From the NCBI GenBank assembly GCA_019694685.1, contig JAIBBM010000006.1:1-64000 (forward strand): a stretch of DNA of 64,000 nt, given 5' to 3'. Origin of the DNA: Leptospirales bacterium. Lineage in GTDB: Bacteria; Spirochaetota; Leptospiria; Leptospirales; Leptonemataceae. Positions 55,533 through 63,167 of the stretch are shown piece by piece. Both the position numbers and the translations under genes were made by a program. The notes under the pieces are model-generated. The model had not been told where the DNA came from. It made no database searches and worked only from the letters and a program-made list of their open reading frames with translations. How positions within the stretch are numbered: position 1 is the first letter of the stretch; each line of letters opens with the position of its first letter.

Positions 55533-56330
55533 GTGTCGCTGTTGAAACGCTTCATTGACCGATACGCACCCGAGCACCTGACCATCTACATCGTAGCTCT
55601 GTCCGCCATCACCAGCGGATATGTTTTGATGACCGGAAGCAGCCTGGGGTTACTGCAACCCAAATTGCTCTCTCATCCGTGGGACCTAGTCTTTTTTCCG
55701 TTTCGGCTTGAGTTTCCAGGCGCGATGCCGGCCTTGCTAGGCGGTGGATGGGGAGGCCTGTTGATTCGGTTGTATCTGTACTGGATGTTTGGATCCATTG
55801 TGGAAGCGGAACTCGGCCGGGTCAGATACAACGTCTACGTGTGGATGGGCGTCGTCATGGTGACGCTGACCGGGGTATTCATTCCGGAAGTAACAGCTGT
55901 CTACATCTATTATTCGGTGTTCTTTGCGGTGGCATATCTCGCGCCCAACATGGAGCTCTATATCATGTTCATATTGCCTGTGAAGATCAAATGGCTTGCG
56001 TGGCTGGCAGTGGCGGGCATTGTCCTGGAATCGCTTGGAAGTGCCGCGGCCACCGGGAACTACTGGCTTCTTGCTGGCCCATTTCTCACATTCTTAAATT
56101 TCTTTATATTCTTTGGCAGAGAGTTTCTTGAGACCAAGGTCCGCGCACATTCTTCTGGTCGTCGCATGAAGGCAATGGCGACCGTGCGAGTGAGTGCACT
56201 TCATCGGTGCACTGTGTGCGGCATGACAGAGAACGATGATCCGAACATGGAGTTCAGGTTCTGCGTGGATTGTTCAGACCATGAGTACTGCATGACTCAT
56301 CTGCGACAGCATGAGCACATACGAGAATAA
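55533..56330 (+). CDS. Rhomboid-like membrane protein lacking protease motifs, with C-terminal Cys-rich domain
   Basis: A 265-residue protein with six hydrophobic segments. The segment LYLYWMFGSIVEAELGRVRY matches the rhomboid helix-2 pattern, but the expected Asn is Tyr, the GxSG serine motif reads YYSV and the last helix has no catalytic His. A C-terminal soluble domain follows with CTVCGMTE and FCVDCSDHEYC, a zinc-ribbon-like set of cysteines. It is therefore a predicted pseudoprotease or derlin-like protein. GTG 55533 starts it, 14 bases from ccmB. Confidence 0.75.
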   Translation: MSLLKRFIDRYAPEHLTIYIVALSAITSGYVLMTGSSLGLLQPKLLSHPWDLVFFPFRLEFPGAMPALLGGGWGGLLIRLYLYWMFGSIVEAELGRVRYNVYVWMGVVMVTLTGVFIPEVTAVYIYYSVFFAVAYLAPNMELYIMFILPVKIKWLAWLAVAGIVLESLGSAAATGNYWLLAGPFLTFLNFFIFFGREFLETKVRAHSSGRRMKAMATVRVSALHRCTVCGMTENDDPNMEFRFCVDCSDHEYCMTHLRQHEHIRE

Positions 56331-56334
56331 GATC

Positions 56335-57201
56335 CTATGCTTTGATTCCCATCCCGTGCAGAATACGATCCAGGTCGTCCAGGTTTCCATAGAATACAGT
56401 TAACTTGCCTGCACCGTTCTTTTTGTGGTTGAGGCTCACCTTCGCTCCCAGTTTGGTTCTGAGTTTTGCCTCTACGGATTTCAAATTTGGATCGCGTGCC
56501 GCGGCTTTTGCTACAGGGGATCGTGCGCCAGGTTCACCCTGGAGTTTTGCGACTTCATCTTCCACTCGTCTGGCAGACCAGTTCTCTCTGCAAATGCGAT
56601 CTGCAAGTTTTGTCGAGGTGCGTCTGTCTGCGATGGCAAGCAAGGGACGAGCCTGGCCGGCAGTCATCATCTTGTTCTCTATGAGTTTCTGGATGTCTTC
56701 GGGGAGTTTCAGAAGCCGCGTGAGATTGGTGATCGTCGTTCGATCTTTCCCAACTTTCTCCGCAAGATCGGATGGCTTGTCTCCGGTCTTCTCCATCCAG
56801 ATTTCGTATGCGCGGGCTTCTTCCATAGGATTGAGATCTTCTCTCTGGATGTTCTCGATGAGGCCCATCTCTAGAGCGCGGATGTCATCCACTTGTTTGA
56901 TGACTGCGGGGATCTTTTTAAATCCTGCGAGTTTACATGCGCGGAACCGTCGCTCACCCGAGATGATCTCGAAGTTGGCGCCTGATTTTCTGACTACTAT
57001 GGGTTCAATGAGACCGACGCTATGCAGGGTCTGAGCGAGCTCGCGAATATCGTCTGGATTGAATTGCTTACGCGGTTGATCCGGAGATGGAACAACAATG
57101 GAGATATCCAGTTCCTGATAATCAGGGTTGGTCTGGATTTGAATGGTGGATTCGCCGGGCAGAAGATTGGATAGTCCGCGCCCCAGTACTTTTTTAGCCA
57201 C
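56335..57201 (-). CDS. parB: Chromosome partitioning protein ParB
   Basis: A 288-residue protein from GTG 57201 with GGAGG nine bases upstream. It begins AKKVLGRGLSNLLPGES, the ParA-interacting segment. The CTPase box is SGERRFRACKLAGF, followed by NIQREDLNPMEEARAY and an HTH (KPSDLAEKVGKDRTTITNLTR). The C-terminal domain dimerises. ParB spreads from parS sites and recruits SMC. It overlaps parA by eight bases. Confidence 0.95.
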   Translation of the reverse strand: MAKKVLGRGLSNLLPGESTIQIQTNPDYQELDISIVVPSPDQPRKQFNPDDIRELAQTLHSVGLIEPIVVRKSGANFEIISGERRFRACKLAGFKKIPAVIKQVDDIRALEMGLIENIQREDLNPMEEARAYEIWMEKTGDKPSDLAEKVGKDRTTITNLTRLLKLPEDIQKLIENKMMTAGQARPLLAIADRRTSTKLADRICRENWSARRVEDEVAKLQGEPGARSPVAKAAARDPNLKSVEAKLRTKLGAKVSLNHKKNGAGKLTVFYGNLDDLDRILHGMGIKA

Positions 57202-57955
57202 GATCGTATACCTCCTTTGCAAGTGCCTGATAGGCTGCCGCGCCCGTTGAGTCTGGCGCATAGTCTCCAATGAATTGTCCGAATGAAGGAGCTTCCGAGA
57301 GCTTTACGTTTCTCGGAATGACTGCCTGGTAGACGCGATCATGGAAATGAGAGCGAACGTCTTCGACCACCTGTTGTGACATGGACGTTCGAGAATCATA
57401 CATTGTAAGAACCACACCGTCCAGAATGAGGGTGGGGTTGAAGTTTTTTTGCACTCTAGAAATAGCATCGAGCAATTGAGTGAGTCCTTCAAGAGCGTAG
57501 TATTCCGTCTGCAATGGAATCAGTACTCTACTTGCGGCGCAGAGTGCGTTGAGGGTGAGGATGCCCAGGTTAGGCGGACAGTCTATGAGCACGATTTCAT
57601 ATCTGGTCTTCAGTTGTTCGAGAGCTCGCTTGAGCACATACTCTCTGTTGTCCGTTTGCAGAAGATCCGGTTCAATTCCTGCAAGGTCCGTGTTGGACGG
57701 CAAGATGGAGAGGCCTTTGATGTGAGTTGGTTGCAGTATTTCTGAAGCGGATAATTCCCCGATCAGCATGCTGTAGACGGAGCGCGGAAGTTCTCTGATG
57801 TCTACTCCGAGCCCGGAGGATGCATTCCCCTGAGGGTCCATGTCCACGAGGAGGACATTATGTCCCATTCGCGCCAGGTATCCACCGAGGTTCACAGCGG
57901 TCGTAGTTTTGCCAACTCCGCCCTTCTGATTTGCTACGGCGTAGATTCTTTCCAT
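57194..57955 (-). CDS. parA: Chromosome partitioning ATPase ParA
   Basis: A 253-residue Walker-type ATPase. The deviant Walker A is NQKGGVGKTTTAVNLGGYLA, Walker A' has LVDMDPQGNASSG and Walker B is VLIDCPPNLGILTLNAL. ParA patterns the nucleoid and moves ParB-parS complexes. It lies between rsmG (overlap of 22 bases) and parB (overlap of eight bases), the usual gidB-soj-spo0J order. Confidence 0.96.
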   Translation of the reverse strand: MERIYAVANQKGGVGKTTTAVNLGGYLARMGHNVLLVDMDPQGNASSGLGVDIRELPRSVYSMLIGELSASEILQPTHIKGLSILPSNTDLAGIEPDLLQTDNREYVLKRALEQLKTRYEIVLIDCPPNLGILTLNALCAASRVLIPLQTEYYALEGLTQLLDAISRVQKNFNPTLILDGVVLTMYDSRTSMSQQVVEDVRSHFHDRVYQAVIPRNVKLSEAPSFGQFIGDYAPDSTGAAAYQALAKEVYDRG

Positions 57956-58644
57956 TCCTTCACTTCCTGTTGGATGATTTTCCAGGGCCTGGGGTACAGG
58001 CTATCCTGTTTCCCTGTTTTTTCCAGGAGCAGGAACGTTCTGGCTCCGAGAAAAGACAGCTCAGATGGGACATAAGTTTCACGTGAAACAAAACCGAACC
58101 TGGACAGGTCCGTTTCCTGAAATCTTGATCCCGAGAGCACTAGAAATCCTCCCTTTCCCACAAGGTGGCACACCAGCTCAACGCACTGCGGAAACGGAAT
58201 GAGTGCGCGCATAACAATCAGGCTGAACGTGGTTCGCATTTCTTCCAGGCGGCTGAACTCGAAACGAACGGAAGCCGGGCTCCCCTCTGCCCTGTGATGC
58301 TCCTCAACAAAGCCCAATCTTCGCCTGGAGGAATCAATGAGCGTAATCCGCGGTGGCTGTTTTAAACACGCAAAGAGATATCCAGGTAGGCCAGGGCCCG
58401 AACCAGCATCTGCCAGATTAGTTTCACGTGAAACCTTGCATCGTGATACGACATAATCCATGAATATGACGTTTTCGTACAGATGGCGCTCCAGTATTCT
58501 CTCCGCATCTCCCTTCGAAAAGAATCCCCCTGCTTCATTCTTGTTTCTGAGAAATTCACAGAATCGTCCAAGTCGATCCCAGTCCACGATCTCAATGAGC
58601 CGTTCCGGGATCGGGAGGCCGGCTTTTGCAAATTCTTCGAGCAT
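57934..58644 (-). CDS. rsmG: RsmG (GidB), divergent 16S rRNA methyltransferase
   Basis: A 236-residue protein with the class I SAM motif LADAGSGPGLPGYLFACLK, ITLIDSSRRRLGFVEEH and VMRALIPFPQCVEL. The NLT motif typical of RsmG is missing: the corresponding stretch reads NKNEAGGFFSKG. A second RsmG-type domain occurs in the fusion at 43960 with a more canonical NMT. This gene also contains two parS sites, which read as VSRET in the protein. Its position next to parAB is classical. Confidence 0.88.
   Translation of the reverse strand: MLEEFAKAGLPIPERLIEIVDWDRLGRFCEFLRNKNEAGGFFSKGDAERILERHLYENVIFMDYVVSRCKVSRETNLADAGSGPGLPGYLFACLKQPPRITLIDSSRRRLGFVEEHHRAEGSPASVRFEFSRLEEMRTTFSLIVMRALIPFPQCVELVCHLVGKGGFLVLSGSRFQETDLSRFGFVSRETYVPSELSFLGARTFLLLEKTGKQDSLYPRPWKIIQQEVKEWKESTP
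58075..58090. promoter_or_regulatory. parS centromere site 1
   Basis: AGTTTCACGTGAAACA matches the universal parS 16-mer TGTTTCACGTGAAACA at 15 of 16 bases, with an intact central palindrome. It lies inside rsmG. Confidence 0.92.
58420..58435. promoter_or_regulatory. parS centromere site 2
   Basis: AGTTTCACGTGAAACC matches the parS consensus at 14 of 16 bases, keeping the central 14-base palindrome. It lies inside rsmG, 345 bases from site 1, in the same coding frame. Confidence 0.9.
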
Positions 58645-58705
58645 GCAAGCATCCTTCTTACCTCCGGTTTTCGGTCAACTCCAGCGCCCTTCCTCCGATA
58701 CATAA

Positions 58706-59422
58706 GTGGTGAGAACACTTCTGCTCCTGAGCCTGGCGATCCCGGCTGCCCTCCATGCCTTTCAGCCAGGGCGCTATCATCCTATGGATTCCTATGTCAC
58801 TGCGGGATCTCCAGGCGGCCCGGCGTCGATGGTCGCGAAAGACGCGAAAGGCCAGACTCTCGAAACGGTTCAATTCACTTATGATGGTTCCGGAAAGCTC
58901 ATCCGCGAATCATTTGTAGATTCGAAAGGTCAACCTGCCGGTAAGGCGGAGTATAAACGCAATGGCGACCAGCTGACAGAGGAACTTCGATTTGATCGCA
59001 CGGGCACTCTGCTGTCGCGCACAGTCTTCAAATACAAAGACAAAGACCTCATCGCGATGGAAGTTTACAACTCCCAAAACGCTCTGGAACTCAGGCGTAC
59101 CTACACAATCCAGGGTGGGAGAATTACAGGCGGTGATGAAATTTCAGACGGAGTCACGGATCACTTCGTGATGAAGTACAACGATGTAGCCCGACTCCTG
59201 GAAGCTCTCGTATTTGTTCAACAAGACGGTCATCCGTTCGGTCACATCGCGTATCGTTACGATGCGCAAAAGCGGATCACGGAACGCGAGAGAGTGCAGG
59301 TCGACAAAAGGGAATTGTGTCGATATGAATATGACGGCGCGGGACGAATCATTCGCTTCTCATACTTCGTGATGCAAGGAGATTGGCGCCTTCAGAAGAC
59401 TTTGACATTTACTTATCCCTGA
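58706..59422 (+). CDS. Secreted YD/MORN-like repeat protein
   Basis: A 238-residue protein with a signal peptide (VRTLLLLSLAIPAALHA). The mature protein has five to six repeats of the type FTYDGSGKLIRES, YKRNGDQLTEELRFD, YKYKDKDLIAMEVYN and YEYDGAGRIIRFSY, a YD-repeat or MORN-like beta ribbon. Such repeats are surface or periplasmic folds with no enzymatic sign. GTG at 58706 or 58709 starts it. It diverges from rsmG. Confidence 0.75.
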   Translation: MVRTLLLLSLAIPAALHAFQPGRYHPMDSYVTAGSPGGPASMVAKDAKGQTLETVQFTYDGSGKLIRESFVDSKGQPAGKAEYKRNGDQLTEELRFDRTGTLLSRTVFKYKDKDLIAMEVYNSQNALELRRTYTIQGGRITGGDEISDGVTDHFVMKYNDVARLLEALVFVQQDGHPFGHIAYRYDAQKRITERERVQVDKRELCRYEYDGAGRIIRFSYFVMQGDWRLQKTLTFTYP

Positions 59423-59430
59423 GGCACCAC

Positions 59431-60147
59431 ATGCACGAACACCGGCCCTACAAATATTTCGATCTAGTCATGGCCGGTTTTGTTACCGTGCTTCTTTGTT
59501 CCAGTTTGATTGGCGTATCCAAGGTTTCCGAATTTCCGGAGATCCATCTGGGCTTCCTGACGATTGGTCCTTTCAGCTTTGGCTCGGCCGTTCTTTTTTT
59601 TCCATTTAGCTACATCTTTGGAGACATACTCACAGAAGTATATGGCTATGCGCGGGCGCGCAGAGTAGTATGGGCCGGGTTTGGAGCTCTGTTCTTTGCA
59701 ACATTCATGAGCTGGGGAGTGCTGGCAATGCCTGCGGCGCCAGGGTGGCCTCATCAGGCAGCATACGAAACAGTCTTCGGGTCCACATGGCGAATTGTGC
59801 TCGCAAGTCTTACCGCATTCTGGGCCGGCGAGTTTGTGAACTCGTTCGTTCTCGCAAAGATGAAGATCTGGACGGAAGGCAAATTGCTCTGGGCTCGTAC
59901 CATCGGTTCTACGATTGCCGGAGAAGCAGTGGACTCTCTGATTTTCTACCCGGTGGCCTTCCTCGGAGTATGGGACACAGCTCTAGTACAGAAGGTTTTG
60001 ATTTCCAATTTCTTCTTAAAGGTTGGATGGGAAGCCCTCATGACTCCTATCACGTATGCTGCTGTTTCTTTTTTGAAGCGAGCGGAGCACGAGGACTATT
60101 ACGATCGGGACACCAATTTTAGTCCGTTTCGTCTGGACGACGAGTAG
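59431..60147 (+). CDS. Queuosine precursor transporter YhhQ
   Basis: A 238-residue membrane protein of the DUF165/YhhQ family, start ATG 59431 preceded by GAGG. Segments FPFSYIFGDILTEVYGY, WAGEFVNSFVLAKMK and TIGSTIAGEAVDSLIFYPVA are the family signature. These proteins import preQ0/preQ1, precursors of queuosine in tRNA. No queuosine synthesis gene is near. It stops just before two hairpins. Confidence 0.9.
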   Translation: MHEHRPYKYFDLVMAGFVTVLLCSSLIGVSKVSEFPEIHLGFLTIGPFSFGSAVLFFPFSYIFGDILTEVYGYARARRVVWAGFGALFFATFMSWGVLAMPAAPGWPHQAAYETVFGSTWRIVLASLTAFWAGEFVNSFVLAKMKIWTEGKLLWARTIGSTIAGEAVDSLIFYPVAFLGVWDTALVQKVLISNFFLKVGWEALMTPITYAAVSFLKRAEHEDYYDRDTNFSPFRLDDE

Positions 60148-60196
60148 CGCGGGTTTCCCCGCGCCCTCTGGTTCGCGTAACTGGCGTTAGGCGAAC
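60147..60196. terminator. Two hairpins between yhhQ and pntB
   Basis: GCGCGGG (60147-60153) pairs with CCCGCGC (60158-60164) around a four-base loop. Then GTTCGC (60171-60176) pairs with GCGAAC (60191-60196), extended by TAAC with GTTA around loop TGGC, with one G:G mismatch. The genes converge, so bidirectional termination is likely, although no T-run follows. Confidence 0.6.
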
Positions 60197-60211
60197 GAGT
60201 TGCTCTGTGGC

Positions 60212-61645
60212 TTAGTGAAAGCCTCCTGTTTTCATTTCTGACACGAGCCTGCTGATGGCATCCTTCGCATCTCCAAAGAACATGTAGCAGTTTGGATATG
60301 TGTAGAGTTCGTTGTCAATGCCCGCAAAGCCTGGCTTCATGCTTCGTTTGATGACGATTACAGTTTTGGCTTTGTCCACGTTGAGGATGGGCATCCCATA
60401 AATCGGACTTCCGGGAGTCGTGCGCGCGGCTGGATTCGTCACGTCATTGGCCCCGATCACGAGTGCAATGTCTGTCTGAGAAAACTCAGGATTGATGTCT
60501 TCCATGTCTACGAGTTCGTCGTAGGGTACGTTGGCTTCCGCAAGTAGAACGTTCATGTGACCTGGCATGCGCCCGGCCACAGGATGAATGGCATACTTGA
60601 CTTTGATCCCCCGTTTCTTCAAAATATCAGCAAACTCTCTCACAGTATGTTGGGCCTGGGCCACTGCCATACCGTACCCGGGAACGACCACCACAGTCTC
60701 AGCCATCTTGAACATGACGCCTGCATCTTCCTGCTTCATCTCCTGGATTGGGCCGGCTGCACCTGCAGCTGCGGCTGAGCCCGCTGCTGCGTCACCGCCG
60801 CCGAATGCTCCAAACAGAACGTTCGTGATCGACCGGTTCATTGCCCGGCACATGATCACAGACAGGATAAAACCAGAAGCGCCGTCCAGTGCACCCGCAA
60901 TGATTAGAATCTTGTTGTTGAGTGCAAACCCAGTAGCGCAAGCCGCAAGACCAGCATAAGAGTTCAGGAGTGAAATCACCACTGGCATGTCTGCGGCACC
61001 AATCGGCGTCACGAGAAGGATACCAAACAGCAGGCTCAGTCCAGCCATTGTATAGAAGACAGCAGATTGACTGGGATCGATCACTACATAAACCGCCAAC
61101 CCGATGATCGCGACAAACAGCGATATATTGAAGACATTCTGGCCAGGGAAGGTGAGAGGAGAGCCACCGATCGTTCCTTGCAGTTTTAAGAACGCAAGCA
61201 TACTACCAGTGAAAGTGAGCGCACCAAACATGACTTCGAAACCAATCGCAGAGAGTTTGATTGCTCCCATATCCGGATGATCGTAAAATTTCGCCACACC
61301 TACTAGAGTTACGGCAGCTGCACCGAATGCGTGCGAAAGTGCAGTTCGCTGCGGCATCGCAGTCATAGGAGTCCAGATGGCAATGACGGCACCCAGCGCC
61401 GTTCCTACAACTGCGCCCACCAGGATCCATTCGAAAGATACAATTTCCTTGTCGATCAGAGTGCCCACGACCGCAAGCAGCATGCCGATCTCCGCCAGAA
61501 ACATACCCTGTCGGGCGGACTCAGGTGATCCGAGCATTTTTAACCCGAGTATGAACAGGACTCCGGATACTAAATAAACTATATTAATTAAGCTGACCAG
61601 ATCTACGGCATTGCCGAGAAGATTTTGAAGGAGCTCGCCAATCAT
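60212..61645 (-). CDS. pntB: NAD(P) transhydrogenase subunit beta
   Basis: A 477-residue protein: about nine N-terminal membrane helices (INIVYLVSGVLFILGLKMLG and on), then an Ala-rich linker (DAAAGSAAAAGAAG), and a C-terminal NADP(H) domain with VVVPGYGMAVAQAQHTVREF, HPVAGRMPGHMNVLLAEA, and VIGANDVTNPAA. PntB couples proton flow to hydride transfer from NADH to NADP+. It overlaps the small pntA subunit by four bases. Confidence 0.95.
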   Translation of the reverse strand: MIGELLQNLLGNAVDLVSLINIVYLVSGVLFILGLKMLGSPESARQGMFLAEIGMLLAVVGTLIDKEIVSFEWILVGAVVGTALGAVIAIWTPMTAMPQRTALSHAFGAAAVTLVGVAKFYDHPDMGAIKLSAIGFEVMFGALTFTGSMLAFLKLQGTIGGSPLTFPGQNVFNISLFVAIIGLAVYVVIDPSQSAVFYTMAGLSLLFGILLVTPIGAADMPVVISLLNSYAGLAACATGFALNNKILIIAGALDGASGFILSVIMCRAMNRSITNVLFGAFGGGDAAAGSAAAAGAAGPIQEMKQEDAGVMFKMAETVVVVPGYGMAVAQAQHTVREFADILKKRGIKVKYAIHPVAGRMPGHMNVLLAEANVPYDELVDMEDINPEFSQTDIALVIGANDVTNPAARTTPGSPIYGMPILNVDKAKTVIVIKRSMKPGFAGIDNELYTYPNCYMFFGDAKDAISRLVSEMKTGGFH

Positions 61646-61944
61646 TTCTTTTCCTCTTTCTTCTTCTTAAACATTTTGAGCATACGGTCAGTGATCAGAA
61701 AGCCGCCCACAACGTTTGTCATCGCAGAGGCCACAGCGATGCATCCCAGGATGCTCGGCAAAATGGAACCGTGATGAGATCCTGCGACGACGATGGCTGC
61801 CACAACAGAAATTGCGGAAATCGCATTTGTTGCCGACATGAGTGGAGTATGCAGCAGCGGCGGAACTTTCGTAATCACGAGAAATCCAACGAATCCCGCG
61901 AGCACGAAAACATATAAACTTGCAATGAGAGTTGCTGTATCCAA
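61642..61944 (-). CDS. pntAB: NAD(P) transhydrogenase subunit alpha, membrane part
   Basis: A 100-residue membrane protein with three hydrophobic helices and the segment FLVITKVPPLLHTPLMSATNA, matching the C-terminal part of PntA as a separate subunit. It is followed by a basic Lys/Glu tail (KMFKKKKEEKK). The order alpha1-alpha2-beta is that of three-subunit transhydrogenases. It lies 16 bases after the alpha1 gene. Confidence 0.94.
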   Translation of the reverse strand: MDTATLIASLYVFVLAGFVGFLVITKVPPLLHTPLMSATNAISAISVVAAIVVAGSHHGSILPSILGCIAVASAMTNVVGGFLITDRMLKMFKKKKEEKK

Positions 61945-61960
61945 TTGTGAATCCTCCTGT

Positions 61961-63109
61961 TTACGCGCCTATCGCTGCGCGAGTAGCTTCATGAATGATT
62001 TGCCCCTCATGCGTGATGAGGCTGCCTTTTACGATTTCATCTTCCAGGTTCAAGGCGATCTTCCCTTCCTTGGACACAACTTCCATGAGGGCGAGAACGT
62101 TCCTTGAGTAAAGCTGGCTTGCGTGAAAAGCAACATGCGAGACGACATTCGTCTCTCCAATCACGGTCACTCCATTCTTTGTAATGGTTTTACCGGGATC
62201 AGTCCACACGCAGTTTCCGCCCTGCTCCGCGGCGAGATCTACAACCACAGATCCAGAACGCATGCGAACGAGCATTTCCTCTGTCACAAGAACAGGCGCC
62301 TTCTTCCCTGGTACAAGCGCGGTTGTAATCACAACGTCCGCAGCTGCGATATGGTTTCCTAGAATTTCCTGTTGCTTGCGAAGAAACTCTGCAGATGCTT
62401 CTTTTGCATAACCGCCCTGTCCTTCGAGATTGTCCTGCACAGGCGGTTCAATGTATTTTGCACCGAGACTTTCTACCTGCTCTTTCACTGCGGGGCGAAC
62501 ATCAGAAACTTCTACTACTGCACCGAGTCGTTTCGCAGTGGCGATTGCCTGTAAGCCAGCTACACCTGCTCCAATGATCACCACCTTCGCAGGTTGTACG
62601 GTTCCCGCGGCAGTCATCATCAAAGGAAAAATTTTAGTCAGAGAATTGGCAGCCATCAGCACTGCTTTGTATCCCGCGAGGTTTGTCTGCGAACTAAGAG
62701 CATCCATTCGTTGAGCACGTGTTATGCGAGGCACTGCATCCATGGACAGCACATTCACTTTGTTAGTCGCTGCCAGTTTCACAAGGTCGGCGTTGCTCAG
62801 TGAATAGAAGAATCCAACGTAAAGTGCGCCTGCTTTCAGCATTTCAAGTTCGTTCTTGCCCGAAGCAGGATGTTGAATTGGCTTTTGAACTTTGACCAGA
62901 ACGTCTGCCTGGCTATACAAATCGCCAGCTGTCGATATGATTTCAGCGCCGGCTGCCTTGTAGTCTTCGTCAGAAAAACCAGCCGCGGCCCCCGCGTCTT
63001 TTTCCACACGAACCTGAAATCCGCTGGCGATGAATTTTTTGACTGATTCTGGAACGACGGCGACACGCTTTTCGCCTGCTACGATTTCTTTTGGAATTGA
63101 AAGATTCAC
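61961..63109 (-). CDS. pntAA: NAD(P) transhydrogenase subunit alpha, NAD-binding part
   Basis: A 382-residue soluble subunit; GTG 63109 with GAGG upstream is chosen, as the frame to 63166 encodes no family sequence. It starts with an alanine-dehydrogenase-like fold (SIPKEIVAGEKRVAVVPESV), has RAQRMDALSSQTNLAGYKAV with the RQD-loop and NAD-binding VVIIGAGVAGLQAIATAKRLG, and ends VKGSLITHEGQIIHEATRAA. It binds NAD(H) and passes hydride to PntB. Confidence 0.95.
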   Translation of the reverse strand: MNLSIPKEIVAGEKRVAVVPESVKKFIASGFQVRVEKDAGAAAGFSDEDYKAAGAEIISTAGDLYSQADVLVKVQKPIQHPASGKNELEMLKAGALYVGFFYSLSNADLVKLAATNKVNVLSMDAVPRITRAQRMDALSSQTNLAGYKAVLMAANSLTKIFPLMMTAAGTVQPAKVVIIGAGVAGLQAIATAKRLGAVVEVSDVRPAVKEQVESLGAKYIEPPVQDNLEGQGGYAKEASAEFLRKQQEILGNHIAAADVVITTALVPGKKAPVLVTEEMLVRMRSGSVVVDLAAEQGGNCVWTDPGKTITKNGVTVIGETNVVSHVAFHASQLYSRNVLALMEVVSKEGKIALNLEDEIVKGSLITHEGQIIHEATRAAIGA

Positions 63110-63167
63110 TTCATCCTCTCCGTAAACGGTGAAAGGACAAATGAGCCCGCATTCCAACGGGGTCAAA

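Noticed and set aside
56405..57034. 209-codon plus ORF opposite parB
   Set aside because: It is antisense to ParB with conserved motifs; no signature of its own.
60171..60196. Integron attC-like site (GTTAGGC)
   Set aside because: The element is only 26 bases, lacks the R''/L''/L' layout of attC, and no integrase or cassette is present.
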